Positions 16,787-25,378 of a DNA stretch of 64,000 bases are shown in pieces. Made by a program: the position numbers and the translations under genes. A model generated the notes under the pieces. It did no database searches, was not told the origin of the DNA, and saw nothing but the letters and a program-made list of their open reading frames with translations. Each line of letters begins with the position of its first letter. The stretch's first letter is position 1. Origin of the DNA: Streptomyces sp. cg36 (GTDB lineage: Bacteria; Actinomycetota; Actinomycetes; Streptomycetales; Streptomycetaceae). The stretch lies in contig NZ_CP163520.1 of NCBI RefSeq assembly GCF_041080675.1, positions 2,232,001 to 2,296,000 of the forward strand, in the 5' to 3' direction.

Positions 16787-18150
16787 CCGTGAGCAAGGAC
16801 CTGAGCCAGACCGCCTACGACCACCTGTGGATGCACTTCACCCGCATGTCGTCGTACGAGAACGCGCCCGTTCCCACCATCGTGCGGGGCGAGGGCACCT
16901 ACATCTACGACGACAAGGGCAAGAAGTACCTCGACGGTCTCTCCGGCCTGTTCGTCGTCAACGCCGGCCACGGCCGTCACGAGCTCGCCGAGACCGCCTA
17001 CAAGCAGGCGCAGGAGCTGGCCTTCTTCCCGGTGTGGTCCTACGCCCACCCCAAGGCCGTCGAGCTCGCCGAGCGCCTCGCGCACTACGCGCCGGGCGAC
17101 CTCAACAAGGTCTTCTTCACCACCGGCGGCGGCGAGGCCGTCGAGACCGCCTGGAAGCTGGCGAAGCAGTACCACAAGCTCACCGGCAACCACACGAAGT
17201 ACAAGGTCATCTCGCGTGCGGTCGCCTACCACGGCACCCCGCAGGGCGCCCTGTCCATCACCGGTCTGCCCGCGCTCAAGGCCCCCTTCGAGCCGCTGGT
17301 CCCCGGCGCGCACAAGGTGCCGAACACCAACATCTACCGCGCCCCGATCCACGGCGACGACCCCGAGGCGTTCGGCCGCTGGGCCGCCGACCAGATCGAG
17401 CAGGAGATCCTCTTCGAGGGCCCCGACACGGTCGCCGCGGTCTTCCTGGAGCCCGTGCAGAACGCCGGCGGCTGCTTCCCGCCGCCGCCCGGCTACTTCC
17501 AGCGGGTGCGCGAGATCTGCGACAAGTACGACGTGCTGCTCGTCTCCGACGAGGTCATCTGCGCCTTCGGCCGCCTGGGCACGATGTTCGCCTGCGACAA
17601 GTTCGGCTACGTACCGGACATGATCACCTGCGCCAAGGGCATGACCTCGGGCTACTCCCCCATCGGCGCCTGCATCGTCTCCGACAAGATCGCCGAGCCG
17701 TTCTACAAGGGCGACAACACCTTCCTGCACGGCTACACCTTCGGCGGCCACCCGGTCTCCGCCGCCGTGGGCCTGGCCAACCTCGACATCTTCGAGCGCG
17801 AGGGCCTCAACCAGCACGTGCTCGACAACGAGGGCGCCTTCTTCGACACCCTCAAGAAGCTCCACGACCTGCCGATCGTCGGCGACGTCCGCGGCAACGG
17901 CTTCTTCTACGGCATCGAGCTGGTCAAGGACAAGAACACCAAGGAGTCCTTCAACGAGGAGGAGACCGAGCGCGTCCTGTACGGCTTCCTCTCCAAGGCG
18001 CTCTTCGAGAACGGCCTGTACTGCCGGGCCGACGACCGCGGCGACCCGGTCGTCCAGCTCGCCCCGCCGCTGATCTCCGACCAGAAGACCTTCGACGAGA
18101 TCGAGGGCGTCCTGCGGTCCGTCCTCACCGAGGCGTGGACCAAGCTGTAG
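16771..18150 (+). CDS. Class III aminotransferase, putrescine/diamine:pyruvate or GABA type
   Basis: 459 residues from GTG 16771, overlapping the end of lrp by 16 nt; GTG 16789 with GGGGAA upstream is the alternative. PLP-binding hallmarks: TTGGGEAVETAWKLAK, SRAVAYHGTPQGALS, VSDEVICAFGRLG and the Schiff-base Lys in TCAKGMTSGYSP. The protein begins with the DHLWMHFTRM region typical of diamine aminotransferases. It probably moves the amino group of putrescine or cadaverine to pyruvate or 2-oxoglutarate, giving the substrate of the adjacent aldehyde dehydrogenase. A 12-bp hairpin follows. Confidence 0.9.
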   Translation: MGNPIAVSKDLSQTAYDHLWMHFTRMSSYENAPVPTIVRGEGTYIYDDKGKKYLDGLSGLFVVNAGHGRHELAETAYKQAQELAFFPVWSYAHPKAVELAERLAHYAPGDLNKVFFTTGGGEAVETAWKLAKQYHKLTGNHTKYKVISRAVAYHGTPQGALSITGLPALKAPFEPLVPGAHKVPNTNIYRAPIHGDDPEAFGRWAADQIEQEILFEGPDTVAAVFLEPVQNAGGCFPPPPGYFQRVREICDKYDVLLVSDEVICAFGRLGTMFACDKFGYVPDMITCAKGMTSGYSPIGACIVSDKIAEPFYKGDNTFLHGYTFGGHPVSAAVGLANLDIFEREGLNQHVLDNEGAFFDTLKKLHDLPIVGDVRGNGFFYGIELVKDKNTKESFNEEETERVLYGFLSKALFENGLYCRADDRGDPVVQLAPPLISDQKTFDEIEGVLRSVLTEAWTKL

Positions 18151-18162
18151 GACCGTACGATC

Positions 18163-18208
18163 CGGCCCGGCCGCACCCATCCGAGTGAGATTGGGGGCGG
18201 CCGGGCCG
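18163..18208 (+). terminator. 12-bp stem-loop after the aminotransferase
   Basis: CGGCCCGGCCGC (18163-18174) pairs perfectly with GCGGCCGGGCCG (18197-18208) across a 22-nt loop, 13 nt after the stop codon. No U-tract. It separates the polyamine genes from the ABC pair. Confidence 0.7.
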
Positions 18209-18324
18209 CGTGCTGTCCCGACACCCCCGGCGCCACTCCTTACCGTGCCCAGTGACCGATCGGCCCTGCCTTCGTTCCCCCGTACGGGGGAGCAGGAAAT
18301 CTGATCTGAACCGAGGTGTACGCC

Positions 18325-19062
18325 ATGGTGGCCCCGCCGGACAACGATGTGCTCTGGGGACGTTCCCTGCACCACGCCCACGGCGGCTCGCCCGCCCTGA
18401 CCGGGGTGTCCCTGGAGATCCGGGAGGGCGAGATCCTGGCCGTCGCCGGGCCGCGCGGCAGCGGCAAGACGACGCTGCTGCGCGCCCTGTCCGGCCAACT
18501 GGTCCCCGACCAGGGCGAGGTGTGGTTCAACAGCGCGCCCGTGCACACCCTCGGCGCGCTCGCCCGCGAGCGGCTGCGCCGCGACCGGTTCGGCTGGATC
18601 GACCCGCAGCCCACCCTGGTGCCCGAGCTCAACGCCTGGGAGAACGCGGCCCTGCCGCTGCTGCTGCGCGGCATCGCCCACCGGCCCGCCAAGAAGGCCG
18701 CCCTGGAGTGGCTGGAGCGGCTCGACATCGGGGCCTGCGCCCGCAAGCGCCCGCACGCCCTGCTCCAGGCCCAGCGCCAGCGCGTCGCGATCGCCCGGGC
18801 CCTGGTCACCGCCCCCGCCGTGCTCTTCGCCGACGAGCCGACCGCCACCCTGCACAGCGCCGACGGCGCCCAGGTCCTGCGCACCCTGACCGCCGCGGCC
18901 CGCTCGCACGCCATCACCACCGTCCTGGCCACGCACGACGCCCAGGTCGCCGCGCTCGCCGACCGCACGGTCCGGCTGCTCGACGGGCGCCGGGTGAGCG
19001 CGTCCGAGCCGGGCGGCTCCCTCGACCCGGAGGGCCGCGCCACGTGCTCGCTCTCCGTCTAG
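18325..19062 (+). CDS. ABC transporter ATP-binding protein with degenerate signature motif
   Basis: 245 residues from ATG 18325 (GAGG 8 nt upstream). Walker A GPRGSGKTT (42-50), Walker B VLFADEPTATL and H-loop LATHD are normal. The ABC signature, normally LSGGQ, reads LLQAQRQRVAIARAL: the two glycines that bind the gamma-phosphate are absent. The D-loop is also atypical (TATLHSADGAQ). It overlaps the membrane protein gene downstream, so the pair acts together. The size resembles ATPases of LolD/MacB-type exporters. Substrate unknown, and ATPase activity may be altered. Confidence 0.85.
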   Translation: MVAPPDNDVLWGRSLHHAHGGSPALTGVSLEIREGEILAVAGPRGSGKTTLLRALSGQLVPDQGEVWFNSAPVHTLGALARERLRRDRFGWIDPQPTLVPELNAWENAALPLLLRGIAHRPAKKAALEWLERLDIGACARKRPHALLQAQRQRVAIARALVTAPAVLFADEPTATLHSADGAQVLRTLTAAARSHAITTVLATHDAQVAALADRTVRLLDGRRVSASEPGGSLDPEGRATCSLSV

Positions 19063-20195
19063 CCCGGGGCACCCACCCGCTGGTCCTGCTGCGCCGCCTG
19101 CTGGTGGCCGCGGCCTCGGCGGGGGTCGGCTTCCTGCTCCTGTGCACGCTGGGCCACGCCGCCGCGCATCCGGGCGGCTCCCCGCTGCGGCTGCTGTGGT
19201 GCGCGGTCCCGCTGGCCGCGACCGTGCACTTCGCGGTCGCCGTGGCCCGTACGGACCCGAGCACCCGGCCCCGGCCCGGCCTGTCGGCGGTGGGCCTCGG
19301 CCCCGGCCGCCTCACCGCGATCGCCGCCGCCTCCACGGCGGTGGCCTGCACGCTCGGCTCGCTGGTGGCGCTGCTGATGTACCTGCACCTGCGCGGCGAC
19401 ATCACCGGACTGCCCTTCGACGGCGCGGCCTCCGAGCTGCTGGGCGCGGGCCACCCGGTGCCGCCGGCCGCGGCCCTCACGCTCCTCGCCGTCCTGCCGC
19501 TGACCGCGTCGGCGGCGGCCGGTCTCGCGCTGCGCCCCCGCAAGGAGGCGCCCCGCCCCGCCGAGGAGCCGGAGCGGCCCCCCACCGCCCCCGGCGGGCT
19601 GCCCTGGGGAATCAGCCTGGTCACCGCGGGCCTGGCCATCGAGACGTACACCAGCCGGGGCACTCCGGGCTCCGCCCTGCCGATGCCGGGCCACCCCGAC
19701 AGCAGCCCGGCCGGGGTGCTGGCCGGCTGGGTACTCACCGCGGTCGGCCTCGCGGTGGCGGGCCCGGCCCTGACCCATCTGTGCGGGCGGCTGCTCCAGC
19801 TGGCCCGGCCGGGCGCCACCCGGCTGCTCGCGGGGCGCGTCCTGATGGAGGAGGCCCGCCGCATCGGGCGCCCGCTGGGCGTGGTGTGCGCGGTGGCCTC
19901 CGGCACGGTCGCCGCCGCCGCGCTGTACGGCGACGAGGCCGGGCCGCACCCCTTCGGCCCGCTCACCGGGCTGGGCGCGGCCCTGGTGACGGGGTGCACG
20001 GTGGCGACGCTGCTGACGGCGGCCCTGGAGTCCCGGCACGCCCGGGGCGAGACGACCGGGGCGCTGCTGCGCCTGGGCGCCCCCGCCAAGCTGCTGCGCG
20101 CCTCGGCGGCGCTGCGGGCCGCCGCACTGCTCGCCGTGTTCGCCCCGCTGACCTGGGCGATCGCCGAGCTGGCGGCGCTGCCCCTGACGGGCTGA
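19044..20195 (+). CDS. Integral membrane protein, FtsX-like permease partner of the ABC ATPase
   Basis: 383 residues from GTG 19044, overlapping the ATPase gene by 19 nt. About seven hydrophobic segments: LVAAASAGVGFLLLCTLGHA, LLWCAVPLAATVHFAVAVA, an AIAAASTAVACTLGSLVALL helix, then three or four more, with a Pro/Glu-rich cytoplasmic stretch near 165-185. Family membership rests mainly on the gene pairing and helix layout. No recognisable substrate-binding lipoprotein is adjacent, so export or lipid handling is more plausible than import. Confidence 0.75.
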   Translation: MLALRLARGTHPLVLLRRLLVAAASAGVGFLLLCTLGHAAAHPGGSPLRLLWCAVPLAATVHFAVAVARTDPSTRPRPGLSAVGLGPGRLTAIAAASTAVACTLGSLVALLMYLHLRGDITGLPFDGAASELLGAGHPVPPAAALTLLAVLPLTASAAAGLALRPRKEAPRPAEEPERPPTAPGGLPWGISLVTAGLAIETYTSRGTPGSALPMPGHPDSSPAGVLAGWVLTAVGLAVAGPALTHLCGRLLQLARPGATRLLAGRVLMEEARRIGRPLGVVCAVASGTVAAAALYGDEAGPHPFGPLTGLGAALVTGCTVATLLTAALESRHARGETTGALLRLGAPAKLLRASAALRAAALLAVFAPLTWAIAELAALPLTG

Positions 20196-20306
20196 CACCC
20201 CGCGCGGCCGGGCCCGGCACGGCAGCCCGGGGCCGGTCCGGCGGACCCGGTCCCCGTCGCACCGCCCCGGCCGCGGGGCCCGCAGGGCACCCCCTAGGGT
20301 GGCCGG

Positions 20307-21428
20307 ATGGCCAGTGAAGACTTTCAGCGGGTGCCGGGCGCGCGGGACCGCGAGATCGAGTCCGTCCCCGAGTTCGACGAGGTCGTGGCGCGCGGCACGC
20401 TCGCCGGATTCCGGCTGCAGTCGCTCGACCTGACGGACCGTACGGACGCCCTGCTGGCGACCGGCACCGCGGGCGCGGTCTTCCTGGGCTGCCGGATGAC
20501 TCCCGAGGCCACCGTCAAGGTGCGGGCCGACGGGGCGCTGGTCTTCCCGCCCGTCCCCGATCTGCCGTTCGACCCGTACCGGGGGCTGCTCTACACCCCC
20601 GACGAGCTCTTCGACGGCGTCGAGGACGGCTACGAGCACACCCCGGACGCCCGCTCGTACGACTGGTTCCGGCGCACCCGGTCGGACGGTGACGTTTTCG
20701 CCTCGATGCTCCGCTCGATCCACGACGACTCGGTCTCCGACGCGCTCGACGAGCACCTCGCGGGGGCGCGGGTGGTGGGCGTGATGGGCGGGCACGCGAT
20801 GGGCCGCGGCACCGACGCGTACGCGGGGGCCGCGCGGCTGGGGCGGTCGCTGGCCCGCGACGGCTTCACGGTGGCCACCGGCGGCGGCCCGGGCGCCATG
20901 GAGGCGGCGAACCTGGGCGCCTATCTGGCCCCGCTCGCGGACACCGCGCTGGAGGACGCGCTGAAGCTGCTGGCCGAGGTGCCCTCGTTCACGCCGTCGG
21001 TGTCGCGGTGGGCGCGCGCCGCGTTCGAGGTGCGCCGCCGCCACCCCGGGGGCGGCCCGTCGGTCGGCATCCCCACCTGGTTCTACGGGCACGAGCCGCC
21101 GAACGCGTTCGCCGCCCACATCGCCAAGTACTTCGCCAACGCCACCCGCGAGGACGGGCTGCTGGCCCGCTCCACGGCGGGCGTGATCTTCCTGCCGGGG
21201 GCCGCCGGGACCGTGCAGGAGGTCTTCGACAACGCCACCCCGAACTACTACGAGTCGCGCGGCGAGCCCACCCCGATGGTGCTGGTGGACCGGGCGCACT
21301 GGACCGAGCGGCTGCCCGTGTGGCCGCTGCTGCGGGCGCTCGCCGAGGGCCGGCCGATGGCGGGGCGGATCGCGCTGGTGGACTCGGTCGACGAGGCGGC
21401 GGCGCAGCTGGCCCGGCTCGCGGGGTAA
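20307..21428 (+). CDS. LOG-family (lysine decarboxylase-like) nucleotide-binding protein
   Basis: 373 residues. The C-terminal two thirds is a Rossmann-like LOG domain: VVGVMGGHAMGRG, ATGGGPGAMEAANLGAYL (the conserved GGGPGxMEA) and FLPGAAGTVQEVFDN, the counterpart of PGGxGTxxE with the second Gly replaced by Ala. About 150 extra N-terminal residues precede it. LOG proteins cleave nucleoside monophosphates such as cytokinin ribotides; the long bacterial forms are poorly characterised. It stands alone between the ABC pair and a DMT transporter. Confidence 0.82.
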   Translation: MASEDFQRVPGARDREIESVPEFDEVVARGTLAGFRLQSLDLTDRTDALLATGTAGAVFLGCRMTPEATVKVRADGALVFPPVPDLPFDPYRGLLYTPDELFDGVEDGYEHTPDARSYDWFRRTRSDGDVFASMLRSIHDDSVSDALDEHLAGARVVGVMGGHAMGRGTDAYAGAARLGRSLARDGFTVATGGGPGAMEAANLGAYLAPLADTALEDALKLLAEVPSFTPSVSRWARAAFEVRRRHPGGGPSVGIPTWFYGHEPPNAFAAHIAKYFANATREDGLLARSTAGVIFLPGAAGTVQEVFDNATPNYYESRGEPTPMVLVDRAHWTERLPVWPLLRALAEGRPMAGRIALVDSVDEAAAQLARLAG

Positions 21429-21543
21429 AAGCCCGCGATCGTCGTATAACGCCTGGATCACCGAGGCAACGTTCCCGCGCCCGGGCACGTCTGCCCTGGT
21501 GAGCGGGGGTCCCCGCGCCACCCCTGCGAACGGAGCTTCTTCG

Positions 21544-22458
21544 GTGCTGATCGGCCTACTGACCGCGATCGCGGCCTCGATCTGTTACGGCACGGGCTCG
21601 GTCCTGCAAGCCGTCGGGTCCCGTAAGTCCGCCCGCCGCGAGGCTGCCGCGTCGGCCCGTACCCAGCATGGCGGGCCCAGTCTGTCGTCGACCGCGAAAG
21701 CGGCGATGACCTGGGAGTTCATGGTCGGCACCGTACTGGACTTCGTCGGGTTCGGGCTCGGCGCGCTGGCCGCCCGGCTGCTTCCCCTCTTCCTCTCCCA
21801 GACGGTGATCAGCGCCAATCTGGTGATCACGGCGGTGCTCAGCGTCAAGCTGCTCGGCATCCGGCTGAGCCGGGCCGAGTGGAGCTCCATAGCCGTGGTC
21901 TGCTCGGCGCTGGTGCTGCTGGCGACGGCGGCGGGCGCGGAGGGCAGCGGGCACACGTCGCCGGCCACGCACTGGTGGCTGCTGGTGGTGGCGGTGGTGC
22001 TGATGGCGGGCGGCGCGGTGGCGGTACGGCTGCTGGGCGCGCGGGCCGCGATCCTGGCGGGCCTGCTGTCGGGTCTCGGCTTCGGCGCGCTCGGGGTCGG
22101 CGTCCGCGTCCTGAACGGCGTGGACCCCTTCGACCTGGGCCGTCTCCTGGCCGACCCGGCGCTGTACGCGATCCTCGTGGCGGGCGTGGGCGGCATGTAC
22201 CTGCACACGGTCGCCCTCCAGATCGGCTCGGTCAACGGGGCGACGGCGGCGCTGGTGGTGGGCGAGACGGTACTGCCGGGTGCGATCGGCGTGCTGTGGC
22301 TGGGCGACGCGTCCCGCGCGGGTTTCGCGTGGATGGCGGTCCTGGGCTTCGTCCTGGCCGTGGCGGGGGCGGTGGCGGTGGCCTGGTTCGGCACGGAGGA
22401 GGAGCCCGAGCCCGCACGGGAACCCACCCCGGCCAAGGCCCACCAGCCAACAGCCTGA
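21544..22458 (+). CDS. DMT/EamA-like multi-helix membrane protein
   Basis: 304 residues from GTG 21544, with GGAG 8 nt upstream. Begins directly in a membrane helix, LIGLLTAIAASICYGTGSVL, and has nine or ten helices with a duplicated pattern (SVLQAVGSRKS early, GAIGVLWLGDASRAG late), as in drug/metabolite transporters. A C-terminal hydrophilic tail is rich in Glu and Pro. A neighbouring substrate clue is lacking. Repeat DNA follows the stop. Confidence 0.78.
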   Translation: MLIGLLTAIAASICYGTGSVLQAVGSRKSARREAAASARTQHGGPSLSSTAKAAMTWEFMVGTVLDFVGFGLGALAARLLPLFLSQTVISANLVITAVLSVKLLGIRLSRAEWSSIAVVCSALVLLATAAGAEGSGHTSPATHWWLLVVAVVLMAGGAVAVRLLGARAAILAGLLSGLGFGALGVGVRVLNGVDPFDLGRLLADPALYAILVAGVGGMYLHTVALQIGSVNGATAALVVGETVLPGAIGVLWLGDASRAGFAWMAVLGFVLAVAGAVAVAWFGTEEEPEPAREPTPAKAHQPTA

Positions 22459-22493
22459 CGGCCCCTGAAGGACGGGCCCGAAGGGCCCACCTG

Positions 22494-22606
22494 GGGGCGC
22501 GGGGAACGGCGCGAGCAACCCACCCACGATCCGCAGCCAAAAGACGGGGGCGAAGCCTTATGAGGGGCGCGGGGAACTGCGCGAACGGCCCCCACCGGCC
22601 CGCAGC
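22494..22606 (-). repeat. Two reverse-oriented copies of the 10-kb intergenic repeat
   Basis: 22562-22606 matches the reverse complement of the repeat at 10034-10079 almost base for base (GGGGCGCGGGGAACTGCGCG, then GGCCCCCACCGGCCCGCAG). 22494-22538 is a more divergent copy. Both lie between the convergent DMT and thiQ genes, which suggests a transcription-stop or structural role. Confidence 0.75.
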
Positions 22607-22643
22607 CGAAAAGAAACGGGCGCACCCCACACCCCCGGCGGGT

Positions 22644-23678
22644 TCAGGGAACGGGCGGGGCGGGGGACAGCACGACCGTCTCCTCCGCCAGGAACACCAC
22701 CCCCACCTCCTCCCCCACCCCCACCGCGTCCCGCAACCCGCACTCCGCCTCCAGCACCGCCCCGCCCCCGGGCCGCAGCCGCAGGGTGACGTGGTGGCCC
22801 CGGAACGTCCGCCCCACCACCTCGCACGCGAGCCCCCGCCCCGCCTCCACGACCCGTACCCCCGCGGGCCGCACGAGCAGCCGGGCCTCCCCCTGCGACG
22901 ACCCGGGCGGAACGGGCAGCTTGCCCCATTCGGTGGCCGCCACCTCCCCGGACACCGTCGCCGCCACCACGTTCTCGAAGCCGAGGAAGCGGGCCACGAA
23001 CTCGGACGCGGGCCGCTGCCAGACCTCCAGCGGCGTCCCGGTCTGCGCGATGCGCCCGTCCCGCATGACGACGACCCGGTCGGCGAGCGCGAACGCCTCG
23101 CCCTGGTCGTGGGTGACGGCGAGCACGGTGGTCCCCAACTGCCCGAAGAGGGAACGGAGTTCGACGACGAGCCGTTCCCGCAGCGTACGGTCGAGCTGCC
23201 CGAGCGGCTCGTCCAGCATGAGCAGCCGCGGGGAGGGCGCGAGCGCGCGGGCGAGCGCGACGCGCTGCTGTTCGCCGCCGGACAGCGCCGCGACGGCCCG
23301 CCGCCCGGCGCCGGGCAGCCCGACGAGTTCGAGGAGCTCCTCGACCCGGCGGGCCTGTTCGGCGCGCGCCACCTTGTGCATGCGCAGCCCGAACGCCACG
23401 TTCCCGGCGACGTCCCGCTGCGGGAAGAGCTGGTGGTCCTGGAACATCAGGCCGACCCCGCGCCGGTGCACGGGCACCCCGCGCTGGTCGGCGCCGCCGA
23501 GCAGGACCCGTCCGCCGTCGGTCTCCTGGAGCCCGGCGACCACCCGCAGCAGTGTGGACTTGCCGCTGCCGCTGGGCCCGAGCACGCACACCGTCTCGTG
23601 GGCGGCGACGTTCAGGCCGACCGCGTCGAGCACGGCCCGCTCCCCGAACCGTACGGTCACCGAGTCGAGTTCGAGCAT
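22644..23678 (-). CDS. thiQ: Thiamine ABC transporter ATP-binding protein
   Basis: 344 residues. Walker A GPSGSGKST, Q-loop MFQDHQLFPQ, signature LSGGEQQR, Walker B LMLDEPLGQLD and H-loop VTHDQGEA, followed by a C-terminal TOBE-like domain of about 110 residues. Its ATG overlaps the stop of thiP. Without the TPP riboswitch and ThiB-like binding protein it would be called an iron/spermidine-type ATPase; those neighbours make thiamine the likely substrate. Longer than E. coli ThiQ because of the extra C-terminal domain. Confidence 0.85.
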   Translation of the reverse strand: MLELDSVTVRFGERAVLDAVGLNVAAHETVCVLGPSGSGKSTLLRVVAGLQETDGGRVLLGGADQRGVPVHRRGVGLMFQDHQLFPQRDVAGNVAFGLRMHKVARAEQARRVEELLELVGLPGAGRRAVAALSGGEQQRVALARALAPSPRLLMLDEPLGQLDRTLRERLVVELRSLFGQLGTTVLAVTHDQGEAFALADRVVVMRDGRIAQTGTPLEVWQRPASEFVARFLGFENVVAATVSGEVAATEWGKLPVPPGSSQGEARLLVRPAGVRVVEAGRGLACEVVGRTFRGHHVTLRLRPGGGAVLEAECGLRDAVGVGEEVGVVFLAEETVVLSPAPPVP

Positions 23679-25378
23679 CAGAATTCTCCGGTCCGGTCGG
23701 TGCGGGCGCGCTCCAGGAGGAGCAGGGCCGCCGCGCAGACGACCATGAGGATGGTGCTGAGGGCCATCGCCTGCCCGTAGTTGAGGTCGCCGGCCCGGCC
23801 GAGGAGGCGGGCCACGGCGACGGGCAGGGTGGGCCGGTCGGGCCGGGCGATGAAGACGGTCGCGCCGAACTCCCCGAGGGAGACGGCGAAGGCGAATCCG
23901 GCGGCGATGAGCAGGGCCCGCCGTACCAGCGGCAGGTCCACCTCCCGCCAGACCCGCAGCGGGGAGGCGCCGAGCACGGCGGCGGCCTCGCGCAGCCGCC
24001 CGTCGACCGCGCGCAGCACCGGCAGCATGGTCCGTACGACGAAGGGCACGCCGACCAGTGCCTGGGCGAGCGGCACCAGGATCCAGGAGGTGCGCAGGTC
24101 GAGCGGCGGCTTGTCGAGGGTGATCAGGAAGCCGAAGCCGACGGTGACGGCGGAGACGCCGAGCGGCAGCATGAGCAGCGCGTCGAAGCCCCGCACCAGG
24201 CGTCCGCCGCGCCGGGCGAGGGCGGCTGCGGCGAGTCCGCCGACGACGAGGGCGATGGCGGTGGCGGCCAGCGCGTACTGCACGGAGTTCCAGACCGCTT
24301 CCAGCGGCGGCACGAGGAAGGTGCCGCCCTCTCCGGCGGACTGGAGGGAGCGGAAGTAGTCGAGGCCGTAGCCGTCGGGGGTGTCCAGGGAGCGGGCGAC
24401 GAGCACGCCGAGCGGCAGCAGGATCAGTACGGCGACGACCGCGAGCACGCCGGCGAGCAGCGCCCACTGTCCCGTGCCGCGCGGGCGGCGGGCGGTGAGC
24501 GCGGGGTCGACGAGGCGCAGGGTGCTCTCGCGCCGCCGTACCGTGCGGGCGTGCACGGCGAGGATGAGGCCGACGGCCGCGAACTGCACGAGGGTGAGGA
24601 CGGCGGCGGTCGGCAGGTCCAGGAGCTGGGCGGTCTGGCGGTAGATCTCCACTTCGAGGGTGGAGAAGGTGGGGCCGCCGAGGATCTGGACGACGCCGAA
24701 GGAGGTGAAGGTGAAGAGGAACACCATGAGGGCGGCGGCGGCGACGGCGGGGCCGAGCGCGGGCAGGGTGACCGCGCGCCAGGCGGCGAGCCGGGAGGCG
24801 CCGAGCACCCGGGCGGCCTCTTCCTGGCGGGGGTCGAGCTGGGCCCACAGGCCGCCGACGGTCCGGACGACGACGGCGTAGTTGAAGAAGACGTGGGCCA
24901 GCAGGATCGCCCAGACGGTGGTGTCCAGGCGCACTCCCCACAGTTCGTCCAGGAGTCCGCCGCGCCCGACCAGGGCGAGGAAGGCGGTGCCGACGACGAC
25001 GGTGGGCAGCACGAAGGGGACGGTGACGACGGCCCGCAGCAGGTCGCGGCCGGGGAAGTCCAGGCGCGCGAAGACATAGGCGCCGGGCAGGGCGATCAGG
25101 AGGGTGAGCGCGGTGGAGGCGAGCGCCTGCCAGGTGGTGAACCACAGGACGTGCTGGAGGTCCGGCTCGGTGAGCACCTCACCGAGCCGGCCCAGCTGCC
25201 AGCCGCCGTCGGGCCGCAGCCCGCGGCCGACGATCGCGGCGACGGGCCAGGCGAAGAAGAGCGCGAAGAACGCGAGCGGCAGGGCCATCAGGCCGAGCCG
25301 CACCACGTGGGCGCGCGCCCTGCTCCGGCGGGCGGCGCGTCCTACTTCAGGACGAGCGAGGACCACGTCTTGACCCAC
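23678..25378 (-). CDS. thiP: Thiamine ABC transporter permease (fused double permease)
   Basis: 566 residues with about twelve membrane helices: two permease domains in one chain, as in ThiP and FbpB. Coupling loops read EEAARVLGASRLAAWRAVTLP (first half) and REAAAVLGASPLRVWREVDLP (second half). The GTG at 25378 overlaps the end of thiB by 37 nt; GTG 25366 or later starts are possible because no ribosome site stands out. The gene order thiB-thiP-thiQ is the standard one for thiamine or TPP uptake. Confidence 0.87.
   Translation of the reverse strand: MGQDVVLARPEVGRAARRSRARAHVVRLGLMALPLAFFALFFAWPVAAIVGRGLRPDGGWQLGRLGEVLTEPDLQHVLWFTTWQALASTALTLLIALPGAYVFARLDFPGRDLLRAVVTVPFVLPTVVVGTAFLALVGRGGLLDELWGVRLDTTVWAILLAHVFFNYAVVVRTVGGLWAQLDPRQEEAARVLGASRLAAWRAVTLPALGPAVAAAALMVFLFTFTSFGVVQILGGPTFSTLEVEIYRQTAQLLDLPTAAVLTLVQFAAVGLILAVHARTVRRRESTLRLVDPALTARRPRGTGQWALLAGVLAVVAVLILLPLGVLVARSLDTPDGYGLDYFRSLQSAGEGGTFLVPPLEAVWNSVQYALAATAIALVVGGLAAAALARRGGRLVRGFDALLMLPLGVSAVTVGFGFLITLDKPPLDLRTSWILVPLAQALVGVPFVVRTMLPVLRAVDGRLREAAAVLGASPLRVWREVDLPLVRRALLIAAGFAFAVSLGEFGATVFIARPDRPTLPVAVARLLGRAGDLNYGQAMALSTILMVVCAAALLLLERARTDRTGEF

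Noticed and set aside
20196..20306. Terminator made of GGGGCCGGTCCG/CGGACCCGGTCCCC after the permease
   Set aside because: Pairing requires mismatches and a tip without a proper loop; kept out of the feature list.
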